A stretch of DNA of 64,000 nucleotides from Voacanga thouarsii (lineage: Eukaryota; Streptophyta; Magnoliopsida; Gentianales; Apocynaceae): assembly GCA_026120185.1 (NCBI GenBank), contig JANUWF010001783.1, forward strand, positions 4,061,001 to 4,125,000, read 5' to 3'. Positions within the stretch are counted from its first letter, which is position 1. The number at the start of each line of letters is the position of its first letter. Below are positions 54,850-64,000 of this stretch, piece by piece. The notes below the pieces were generated by a model, which did no database searches, was not told the DNA's origin, and saw only the letters and a list, made by a program, of their open reading frames with translations. The position numbers were made by a program, and so were the translations under genes.

Positions 54850-55355
54850 TTTCAAAATAGTAGAGTCAATTTTGAGGGAAGTTCTGAGATGCTGTAGATG
54901 AAAAGCTTTGTCTTCTAAAATGTATAAAGGCTAATTATTATGAAGATAAGTATTTAATATGGAAATAAATTGGAAGAGTTTAGGAATTGTAGGTTGTAGA
55001 TAAACTTCTTTTAATTTAGATTCTGTGCTCGTAGAATCATTTGTATCTAATTAAGTGAGATAACGTTTTATTTGATTAAGAGAAATATTAATTTGCAGCT
55101 AACTTAAATTAGCATATAAGTATTAATTTGTAGATAAATTAACTTAACTTAATTGAAAGAACACATCTCCTTATTCTTCACATAAACTTAATGTTTGTCA
55201 AGTTTTGAATTCATTAAATTCAGATAAATTTGATATTTTAAATTAAAAACAACTCTTCACATTTCTTTTTTAAAAAAATCTCTATGTAAATCTAATATTG
55301 CCAAATGTCAACATATGACGATACCAAGTGTCACATTAGAAGCTTTCTACAATTA

Positions 55356-55397
<42 letters not shown>

Positions 55398-55560
55398 ATT
55401 TGTTAAAATTTGTAGAATGATTTAGTTTAGTAACTTTTATTTGGATGTATATTTTGCTAATTGCAGTAAAATTTTAATGTTATTTCTTAATTTTTAAAAA
55501 TTTTATAGGTAAAATTTATTTTTTAAAAAAACTATAATTAAATAATATTTTAATAATTAA
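54850..55560. other. AT-rich stretch, (AT)n at 55357-55394
   Basis: No coding potential. Contains a ~38-bp AT microsatellite. Confidence 0.6.
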
Positions 55561-55561
55561 T

Positions 55562-56169
55562 TACTTCATTCATTTTAAAATACTTATTTATGAAGTCTTC
55601 TGCACAAGGGTACTGAAAATAATACTATAATTTAGATAAAGTTTCTATTATGCCCATATTAAAAACATGATACTCCTTTCGTTTCAAAATATTTGTTCAT
55701 GAAGCCTTTTGCACACAAATTAAGGGTATTGAAAATAATACAATAATTTAGATAAAGTTCATATTCTACTCATATTAAAAATACTATAGCTATTGGTTAG
55801 TGAAAATTCTCAAGAAGCAAGAAGAAAGAATAGTTTTGGAAAGTTGTGTAGTTGACTTGGAATAAATAGGGGTACAATAGGAAAAAATTAATCATTAGTT
55901 CTAGAAATATGTACATGAACAAGTATTTTGAAACAAAACAAAAAAGATTTATGAACAAGTATTTTGAAACGGAGGGAGTAGTTATTAGTTAGTGAAAATT
56001 CTTAAAAGCAATAAGAGAAAAGAATTTTGGAAAGTTGTATAGTTCACTTAGAATAAATAATGTAAAATGAGAAAAAATTAATCATTAATTACAGAAATAT
56101 GTATATGAATAAGTATTTTAAAACAAAATAAAAAATTTTATAAATTAATATTTTGAAATGCACAATATA
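55562..56169. mobile_element. Stowaway-like MITE (outer copy), split by a second copy
   Basis: Left arm 55562-55670 and right arm 55981-56169 match the two halves of the inner element (GAAGTCTTCTGCACA...GAAAATAATAC; TTAGTGAAAATTCT...AAAAAATTAATCATTA). Its ends have decayed from the TACTCCCTCCGTTTCAAAATA type. Confidence 0.82.
55671..55980. mobile_element. Stowaway-like MITE (inner copy)
   Basis: Begins TACTCCTTTCGTTTCAAAAT and ends GTATTTTGAAACGGAGGGAG-TA. These are inverted ends of the Tc1/mariner Stowaway type with a TA target. The ~310-bp element has no coding sequence and shares its interior with the outer copy. Confidence 0.88.
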
Positions 56170-56552
56170 AGTCGTTTTAAACTTATACATATAAATTAAT
56201 GATCCTAAATTATAGACAATTTTCAAATTAAATTTTAAAAAATATTTTTAATTAAGTTTTTGTCTATTTTGATAATTAAAAAGATTTATATTATAATTTG
56301 TGAAAAGAAAGAGATTGTAAAGAGGGATAAAATAGGAAAAAAAATAATAAATATCTATTAAATTTTATAAAACGATTTATATCGTGAAAAAAATTTTAAA
56401 ATTTAAAATGCATTATATTGTGAAATAAGGAAGAGGTAATAGTAATTTATTTTTACTGATTTGTCGGTTCTGTTCCCCACTCCCAAGTCCCACTGCAAAT
56501 TATTTCCTTCTATGGGTCAGCGTGTGCATCTGACTTTGAGTTTCCGATAGCA
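56170..56552. other. AT-rich stretch then 5'-UTR-like sequence
   Basis: No coding sequence. 56460-56552 is less AT-rich and resembles the leader of the following gene fragment. Confidence 0.5.
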
Positions 56553-57000
56553 ATGGCCCGTGTATTCTTGTCGTTCCCAGTCGTCGTCGCCGCTGCTCTG
56601 ATCGCTGCGCTGTGGCTGCAGGTGACAGATCATCTGACATTTTACCGAGGAGAATCCGATTAGGTAAGTCGAATCGAATGGTCTCCGGGAACTAGAGGGT
56701 TCATTCCTCCAAATCATTAGAAACACGCGCCCTGCTCTGTCCTTTGCTCGCTTTGCCCACAGGTGATTTCCGAGTCCCTGATTTTGTCGGATTTGACTCC
56801 TGCTTGAGCGGTTTGATTTCTTCTCCTGCTATCAACTGTAAATGGAGTTTTTGAGTGTGTACTATCCTTTTCTGTTAAAATAAGGGTATGGAAAGAAGTA
56901 CGAGTCTGCAGAGGAGATAAAGCTGAGGTTCGAAATGGTTTCAGGTTCCACTAACCCATGGGCCTTACCAATAACTGCTTTAAGTTATGGGCATACGATG
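56553..57000 (+). pseudogene. Aleurain-like cysteine protease fragment (signal peptide and propeptide)
   Basis: From the ATG at 56553 a signal peptide reads MARVFLSFPVVVAAALIAAL. After a 1-base shift come ENPIR, a TAA, then GLRELEGSFLQIIRNTRPAL and SFARFAHR, ending at CACAG/GTGATT (56762/56763). The propeptide goes on in 56887-56960 as YGKKYESAEEIKLRFEM. Aleurain-type papain-like vacuolar proteases start MARV.., have NPIRLVSD.LRE and LSFARFARRYGKKYES in the I29 inhibitor region. The mature catalytic domain is absent. The expected acceptor before YGKK is damaged. Confidence 0.82.
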
Positions 57001-57943
57001 CCAACTTGCTTATGGTCAAATACTCTTCTAAATCTCCATGTCAAGTCAAAATTAGGTATTTAATTTCAAACGTAGGCAGTATACTCGTATGTGTATGTGC
57101 ATATTATGAAATTTTCTTATTTGGTTATCTTGCCTCTTGTACGTATAGAACTTCATATGTTTATTCAAGTGTTATGCAGCTATTCTGGTTATGTCAATAG
57201 CTATCGAACCATCTGCTAATGTCCTCTTTCTGTTGGATTCGAGTGAAAAGAAACTGAATCTATACCAGTCACCATTTACTGCTGCAAGTACTCAGAGCTT
57301 CTAAGTGGTGTAATTGATGTGTCTTTGCTTGGGACACTTTTCTCTATGTGTAAGTTATCACATGATTGACCTCCACTTCTGTTCATGAGTACCAAAAGGG
57401 CAATTTGTGCAGAGTCCGATTGTTCCAGAATTTTTTTTTTTTGGGATGATGATGTTTACAAATCTTGTAGTGAGCTGCAACCACATGTTTATGATATCTT
57501 TGACTTGTCAATCTGGCAATCTATTTATTGGATATCTCTACCCTATTATGCATACTTGTAATATTGGTTTTCAGTACACCATGTCGTTGTTTGATCGCTT
57601 GTACTGCAATAAATACCATTTTATTTTTGTTAGTCTCTGATTTACATGGCAATATAGCTGAACATAGAGCTATCTACCTTTTCGTTATGGTATACATTGG
57701 AATGATGATTAGATGAGGAAATGGGGCCGACAGTGTTTTCATATATAGTGGTCACATCACATGGTACGTCCAAGCCCCCAACATACGCTCTAGAAAAGCG
57801 TCATTCACAAAGCAATACAAAATGTCAAATAAAATATTTAGGTCGTTAATCATTTGTTCTTGTTGTTCTTGTCTAGGATGTTGATGTTGCTGTAATTTGG
57901 TGCTTGGTTGTCATTGTGGGTGCGCTTTGTCTTTGTCCTGTAG
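57001..57943. other. No recognisable gene between two gene fragments
   Basis: Probably intron-derived or unrelated filler; short plus-strand frames have no visible family. A run of 11 T is at ~57430. Confidence 0.4.
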
Positions 57944-58081
57944 ATTGTGGCAATCAGAGACCTTATACCTTCACCTCAAAGGGAGTTATTTAATGATGTT
58001 TACTTTGCATACGAGCTAATGGACACAAATCTTCATCAAATTATCCGTTCTATTCAAGCATTATCAGAAGAGCATTGCTAG
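57944..58081 (+). pseudogene. MAP kinase (MPK6-like) single-exon fragment
   Basis: A clean 138-bp exon between TTTGTCCTGTAG/ and /GTACTATT encodes [40 protein letters not shown] and SEEHC, followed by TAG. Plant MAP kinases of the MPK6/MPK3 group have [45 protein letters not shown] here (kinase subdomains IV-V). The last codon CAG has become TAG. No flanking kinase exons are present, so this is an isolated copied exon. Confidence 0.9.
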
Positions 58082-61000
58082 GTACTATTATGAACTTCCT
58101 TTGCTTTTCTCTCCTTCAAACATTAGTTTCTTAAAGCTAGCTTTAAGTGGGAAACACTGTTTTGTGCATGACTTTACCAGACCCTGCCTAACTGGACACT
58201 GGAATACTTCTTAAATGAGTAAATTTGAAGGATTTCTAGTTTATGATAGTCGCCATTATACATCCCTTTTTTTTTCTCTTGAATCAATCTTACCTTATTG
58301 ACAACTCTTACCTTATCGAAGTCTCATCTTTCCAGGTCAGTTTTGCATTCTCTTTTGAGGTAGCCATCCTTGGCATGCTTACTACTTTATATGCCTTAGC
58401 AGATTATAACCTTGAAATTTTCTGGTCAATGAATTAGCTATCAGGTGTGGTATATTTCAGCTGCCTTGGTACTGGGTGGAGTTGATGTTGCAGGCCCCTA
58501 TCACTGTTACTTGTGACAAAGAGAAATTTTAAATATCTTGTGTTTCTTGTGTCATGTCACACTGTTGACCACAATTTTCATTTGTTGTATGACCAGATCT
58601 TTCCAATTTGTGTGAAAAATAAAAACTTTTCGTAAATGGTGGAAGTTGTTGTGTTTGCGGATTCCATGGCAGTTGGTTTTTCAATTTCCTGATGCAATAA
58701 TTAGACATTGGAAATTGAAAAATGCAAAACTTAGTACTCCATCATTTAGGAAAAGTTTGAAACGGAGGGAGTATTGATTTTTTTAAAGTTTGAACAGGTG
58801 GATTAACTAGGTCCTCATTGCCACATGTTGTTAACAAGCTTGTGACTCAAAAAATACATCTTAAGCTACTTTAAGCTACATTTTCAAAATTTAAATATAT
58901 ATTTTTTGTTACGTTTGATTTGCAAGTCTTTCTGCTATGTTAAAATTGAAGCTTGATTCTTTCAGAAGTTAGGTCAGGTCTTTAGGAGTAAATTTGAGTT
59001 TCAGAGGATCCTGTAAAAAGGCTGGTATTGTAAGGAGTTGACTTTACATTCTTAGATTTTGTATGCATTTTTTTTTTTTTTTTGAAACAGCTTATTGGGT
59101 TTATTGTGTTAAAGCCTAACACTTTGCAGGACACTTATTCTTTTTATCAGGAAATTCATAGGGTATACATTCCTCCCAAGGGAATACCGCACAATCTCTC
59201 TCATCTAAAATCAAACTGAATGTTCCATGCCCGTCCTCCGACTTCCTTTGGAGACTGTGTTTCTAGCTAGTGACTACACTAAGCTAATAGAACTGTCACC
59301 CTGTTAGAAAAAGACAACTTTCTAAAGACGGCTAATCTACCAGAATTCTCTCATATTCTAATGAAAGCTAGCCTATAACCTTACCCATTGAGATCTCAAT
59401 GCTATTAATTTAATGGTTCAAGAGTTTACTACAGCGATATAAAATAATTAATTTATTTCCAAAGTTGTTCCACTCTTTTGAATAAATTCTCATGTCTCAT
59501 CCCAGCTAAAATCAAACCACAATTATTTTCCCCAAGATTTTCAAAACAAATCTACTTGTATCCATTTGAAAATTTATTCAACAAGCATTAATTTATTTCT
59601 CATAATTTGCTAGCTATAATAATTTTTGGAGTCATTATGTATAAAACTTGTGTCATGATTTTTGTAACATTTCCATGCATGAAATGCATAAGTTTATTTT
59701 CATGTGTTGCATAAATTTGATGCATGGTCTCATAATCATAATACTCATGAGAAGCTTCATGCAATATTTATGTATGAGTAAATCGCAATATCATAATAAA
59801 AATATTATTTTCAAAAGATATTATTATTATGCATAAGCGTTTTCTCAAATAGCATTCTCATAATATTAACTATAATTTACATTTTATATAAACATAAAAC
59901 ATTTCGTAAAATTATGAATATATTATATGTATACTTGAATGCAAATTTTGCATAATTTAAACATTGTATTTTTGCATAAAATTTGTATGTCATAGTCATT
60001 AATTTAGAAAATATGCTTGAGATGCAAGGATTTACGTCGGTCCAAGCTATTAAAATTTCTCAACTTAGCTCAAGCTCTTGCCCCTCCTTCGCTATCTATA
60101 TCTGCCGAGTCTATCATATATAACATATAGGAATTAATTTTCTATTTACGTGTCTCATATAAAATTCTTGAACAAGACCCTAGGGCAATTAGGAGATTTA
60201 TTTAGGCCTTAAATAATTTCTAACACATTTAATTATAATGGTAGAAATATCTCATCAAAAATCGCATTTAATCAAGTCACATTTCAACACATTTATGACT
60301 ATATTTTATGCAAACTTGTTTTTCTCCTTAAGCTTAAGACAATGCACATAATGGTAAAACAGAGTTCTTGAAAATTATATCAATTACCTAAGTAAAATAT
60401 CTCATTTTTTTAGTAAACTTTTTCAGTATGATACCTTTACATGTTAAGTGAGTTATCATATAATTTTTTCCCAAAAATTCCACTTAAAAGTGGGTCAATT
60501 AATCTTTATAGGAAGGTACGATGCTACAGTAACCAGTGTTGAGCAATCATTTTTGAAAAATCATAACTTCCAAATAAAACATGCTTTTCCCTTGATTCGT
60601 GTTCTGAAAATTGCTTAGAATTCTGAAGTTTGTACAGTATAAATTTCATGGTCAAATTAAACTGGAAAATGTGCTTTTCAAAGGAAAACATTTGCACCTC
60701 TTACACAGTATTTTGACAGATTGCAGAGTTTTTCTTCCAAAAATCATAAAACTTTGTTTCTTTCATTTTGTTTACACAAAAACCACATCCACGTACTCCC
60801 CACATACCACAAACCATTCAGAGACTCTATTCCAAGCAAGTTATTCACAATTCTTGAATTCAAAAGTCACACATTTCTATACAAACACATTCCTAGCAGT
60901 GCTCTGTTTTGATCACACTTTCATTACCCTCAATACACATGTCAAATTATACCATTCACTCACACAAGCTATCTACGCATTGTGGTTCACAAAAACACAA

Positions 61001-61860
61001 AATTCTCCCCTTCATACACATCAAATTCACAGAGAAAGTAGCCTTATATAGCTAAACACAAAATCTGGGTAGATTATATGTACGTATGGTTTACATATTA
61101 TAATGTTAGAAAAATGGTTTACTTATTTAAAAGACTTTTTCTACACATAACGCAACATGTTCTTAACAAAAACACATCATCCCTCCATCAACTTTCAAAC
61201 AAAATGGCATTAAAATCAAAATTTCCCCAAGCTGGGCAAAACCACGAACTTTCAACCAACATGCTTATGTAAGGGAAAAAATATGTTCTTTAGCTCACCT
61301 CTTGAAAGCTTAGGTTAAGGCAGTTTTCAAGCTGCTTTTCTTGTGTGTGTCTTGAGAAGAAAAAAAAATGAAAAGAAGACAGTGAGTCTTTCGGTCACAC
61401 TGAGTGAAGGAAAAAAAAATGGAGGTTTGCCACTACCTTCTTGAAGACCCTTGCATAAGCTTGAAAAATCAGTAGAGGCTTCTTTACAACCCCAATGAGT
61501 TGAGCACTTTATGTTTGTGAAGAGAAAGTGCAAAAGAAAGGGAGGAAAAAGCTCTTGGCTAAAGGAAAAAGGGCTTCCATTTTGCACATCTAAGCTGCCA
61601 GCAACTTGGTGGAGGTGTAGCTGGTCGGTGGCTTCTAAGGAGGAGAGGGAGGTAGCCGACTTTCCCTTAGAGAGAGTAGAAAGAAATTAGAAGAATAGTA
61701 GGGAGGGGCTGCCGACTGTGAAGGTAGAAAATGAGAAGAAAATGGTATACAAAGTGAAAATTACTCTTAGTCTTAAATTTGACCAAGACTTTTAATTGGT
61801 CAAAATTTAAAAATAGCTTCGAAATAAATTTTGAATATTCAAGGAATCATTTTCTCTTTT
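58082..61860. other. Long gene-free AT-rich stretch
   Basis: No coding sequence I can support. A Stowaway-like end (GAAACGGAGGGAGTA) is at 58757-58773, with an ACTCCATC opposite at ~58735. There is a T17 run at ~59068. 59430-61750 has long A/C-rich low-complexity parts (60750-61060) and could be LTR-like, but no ends were found. Open frames at 60611-61051 and 61327-61587 have skewed composition and look spurious. Confidence 0.45.
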
Positions 61861-61874
61861 CAAAATCATTGTAG

Positions 61875-62553
61875 GATGAACTCTGCAGGGAAGGTAACCG
61901 TGCCCTCTAAGAAAACAAAGCAAAGCTCAATGAGCTTCTGGCTCTTCCTGCACTGTCTATCCCACAGATTCCAAAAGATTCTTCTAAATCCTCCTTTGGT
62001 AAATCTAAATTTACCTCTCAAAAAGATTATTCCATGAGCATCTCTCAACAAGCTGTTTCTCAACCCAACAAAATACAGGAACCTCTTTTCTTAGCCAAAA
62101 TTACCCATGAAAGTTGTGCCGACATGGTAGAATCTGAAGATCTACAAAATGCCCAAACTCAATCCTTTAGTCAATCTAGTTTCGACAAATAGTGCCAACT
62201 TATGGGCTTCACCCCCCCTTCATGTAACTTCTTCTTACTCAAAATCTGTGGTGACTAATCACCCCACAAACACTGGAGCCACGAGTTCCAAAAACACAAA
62301 CATTAGCACAATGCAATTGGCATCTCAAATGGCTCTTTCTTTCGAGCCCAAACCTGTTTCTTGTAGGTTCTCTTCGTCCCAAGAACCTACATATATCAAA
62401 ACTCCTAGAGTCTATAAACTGCTACAAATAGAACCTAAATTTTGGGATCAAAACCCTCAAAAGGCAGCCAGGGAACTCTTTGACCCCGATGTCAATTTCC
62501 TCCAAAAATCTCCAAAGTTGTTTAACTTTAGACTTGACTTGTCTGACTATTGA
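61875..62553 (+). pseudogene. Caulimovirid movement-protein-like region, broken
   Basis: A first part in one frame carries ALSIPQIPKDSSKSSFGKSK and a stop near 62191. A shift then leads to 62149-62553 (134 codons), which contains IKTPRVYKLLQIEPKFWDQ. The block resembles an N-terminal region of plant endogenous pararetrovirus polyproteins as I remember them; the assignment to the movement protein is an inference. The similarity stops where the inverted RT piece begins. Confidence 0.5.
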
Positions 62554-62735
62554 AGTATGAACATTTGTCCATAGAGGAGAAGGTTGTTTGAGCCTATCAT
62601 ATAGAGGCTTGATAAGATTGCTTAGTCCTAAAATAAACTCAGAAACATAGTTTAAACATTCCAAAAATCTTTGCAATTGGGTTCGATCAAGAATTTGATC
62701 TGGAAATTTGTTAGCAAATTGGATAGATCGAGTGA
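62545..62735 (-). pseudogene. Caulimovirid reverse transcriptase fragment, inverted
   Basis: On minus the stretch has TQLQRFLECLNYVSEF and LIKPLYDRLK, the connection between RT and RNase H that is typical of Caulimoviridae (QRFLGCLNYISDF.P..). It is in the opposite orientation to the sequences on both sides, so the viral copy is rearranged. Only about 60 codons are present. Confidence 0.82.
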
Positions 62736-62779
62736 TAGGAACTACACAGTAACCCTATACCTAATGTTGTCTCAACACT

Positions 62780-63399
62780 TATTTTTACTATAGCAAAAAC
62801 CTTTATAGGTATCCCAGATGGAAATAATAGAATCTATGCCAGACCAGATGGAAAAAACTAATATTGGAAAGAAGAATTCTTAGATTGCCTCCTAAAATCT
62901 CTTCGTGACTTAGTTCGTGAAGAACTCCAAGCCCCATACAACGGCGTTGTACCTTAATGAGCAAATCATATTTGGCCAGTTGACCAGTCAAATCTAATAA
63001 GTTGCTCTCAAAATCTATCATCAAGATAAGATGCTAAGATAATTAGCCAAAAATCGTGCCCAGAGAAGTCGTGACCTAGGCACCTTATGTGAACAATTTT
63101 GTCTACCTTGCTGTAGTGTCAAACCACATAGGCATCATAAAACCAAACACCAAGTGTCATCTAGACCTACCTACCATAGGAAGCAGTATAGACATGCCAA
63201 ACGGCCTGCATTTCCTGCTCCAACCAAAACCAAAACTACTAAGCTCAAACCTCAGGCAACCAAGTCAAAAACTGTTACTTGCTTCAAGTGTAACAAACCA
63301 GGTCATATAGCCAAATATTGCAAAATTTTCAAGAAAATTCATCAACTTTCTTTGCAAGATGACGTTCTTGACAAAATCTAGAATTTTCTTTTAGAATGA
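62780..63399 (+). pseudogene. Caulimovirid capsid-like region with CCHC zinc knuckle
   Basis: Several frames are needed up to ~63150. 63154-63381 is open and rich in Lys/Thr/Pro, with CFKCNKPGHIAKYC as an intact CX2CX4HX4C knuckle. LGTLCEQFCLP is seen just upstream. A basic tail with one zinc knuckle is typical of caulimovirid capsid proteins. TAG (63379-63381) and TGA (63397-63399) end it. Confidence 0.7.
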
Positions 63400-64000
63400 T
63401 CCGATTCTGACCAAGCTGATGATGAATTTAAACAGCAGTTCAATCGAATCCAAAATGATGACTTACCTTCTTCATCTTCTTCTAATCATCCTCATTCTGA
63501 TCTAGAAGAACCAACCATCAATACTCTTACCAAAAAACAGGATCTTCTCCTAAAACTTATAGGAAATCTTCCTGACAATTTAAACAAGAAAGAGTATGTT
63601 GACAAGTTCAAGCAAACTCTTAATCAACTATCATCTTCATCTTCTACTTCCATTCTTTTCCAACATCATCCTCGTATAACAAATACTTACAATCTTACTG
63701 ATATTCTCAACAAGTTTCCTGCTAAACCTTCCAAAACTGTTAATATTTAAGATCTTCAATCTGAAATTGCTCTTCTCAAAGAAGAAATTAGAGAAATCAA
63801 AGCTTCTCAAGAAATAGATAGACTAGTTCTTTAAAATCTTTGTTCTCAAAAGGAACAACAGCAACCATCTCACTCATCAGATTCTCACACTGATACAAAC
63901 ACTTTTTATCTTTCAAAATTTTCTATTCAAAGATGGCATGTGCAGATTAGACTTATCATAAAAAATTCTTTTATTCTTGAAGTTCCAACTCTATTAGATA
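63400..64000 (+). pseudogene. Caulimovirid polyprotein continuation (acidic tail to protease start), partial
   Basis: The same frame as the zinc knuckle goes on after the two stops, with further stops at 63748-63750 and 63832-63834. It is Ser/Gln/Asp-rich, with a coiled-coil-like LQSEIALLKEEIREIKASQE, and ends at the window edge in IKNSFILEVPTLLD, which looks like the strand leading to an aspartic-protease active site. The catalytic triad itself lies outside the window. Confidence 0.6.

Larger units (their letters stand above)
61861..64000 (+). mobile_element. Endogenous pararetrovirus (Caulimoviridae-like), rearranged, partial
   Basis: A movement-protein-like part (to ~62540, plus), an inverted reverse-transcriptase piece (62545-62735, minus), then a capsid-like part and the start of the polyprotein (from ~62780, plus) to the window end. 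The combination of a caulimovirid-type RT with a capsid CCHC knuckle upstream of a protease-like start, and no LTR, is why I call it a pararetrovirus rather than an LTR element. The inversion and many stops show an old, inactive integrated copy. The genus cannot be fixed from this. Confidence 0.72.

Noticed and set aside
60611..61587. 146-codon plus frame and 86-codon minus frame
   Set aside because: Composition is dominated by His/Thr/Tyr or Phe/Ser from A/C- and T-rich repeats; no domain, no splice context.

Overview
The window is repeat-rich nuclear DNA from a flowering plant, probably a eudicot and possibly an asterid (weakly supported). It holds Ty3/gypsy and Ty1/copia retroelements, hAT, MULE, CACTA and Stowaway-type DNA transposons, an endogenous caulimovirid, and host genes with spliceosomal introns. 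Almost every reading frame is damaged. I see no tRNA, rRNA or CRISPR. All assignments come from reading translated sequence; no database was searched.

Region 1 (1-18300) is a nested stack. An old, decayed Tat-like gypsy element on the minus strand (1-2499 and 14133-~17650) was split by a hAT element (2500-14132, 8-bp target duplication with one mismatch). That hAT was then split by a copia element (2749-12484) with two ~2.0-kb LTRs, a perfect ATACT duplication, an initiator-Met-tRNA primer site and one gag-pol frame closed by five stops and one frameshift.

Region 2 (19160-31282) is a plus-strand NAC-domain pseudogene cut in two by a Tat-like gypsy element (19386-30317; 700-bp LTRs, GTACG duplication). 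The element carries the usual gag-PR-RT-RNaseH-aRNaseH-IN on the minus strand. On the opposite strand, between integrase and the 3' LTR, lies a ~3-kb spliced-looking gene with a plant mobile domain and a coiled coil.

Region 3 (33227-40700) is a nine-exon minus-strand C2/VASt/GRAM gene with three apparent 1-base frameshifts and one in-frame stop. About 230 bp upstream of its start codon is a 1.3-kb Pack-MULE (perfect 9-bp duplication) that has captured part of an NLR disease-resistance gene.

Region 4 (41036-48870) holds hAT transposase remains, a decayed CACTA element with TNPA- and TNPD-like parts, a second CACTA end, and a nine-unit ~153-bp tandem array.

Region 5 (49900-58100) is AT-rich and contains isolated exons of unrelated genes: BEL1-like homeodomain, epoxide hydrolase and VHS/ENTH fragments plus an unnamed N-terminal exon on minus, then an aleurain-like protease and a MAP-kinase exon on plus. 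Two Stowaway-like MITEs of one family, one inside the other, lie between them.

Region 6 (61860-64000) is a rearranged endogenous pararetrovirus. Movement-protein-like and capsid-like parts are on plus, with an inverted reverse-transcriptase piece between them. It runs off the window end.
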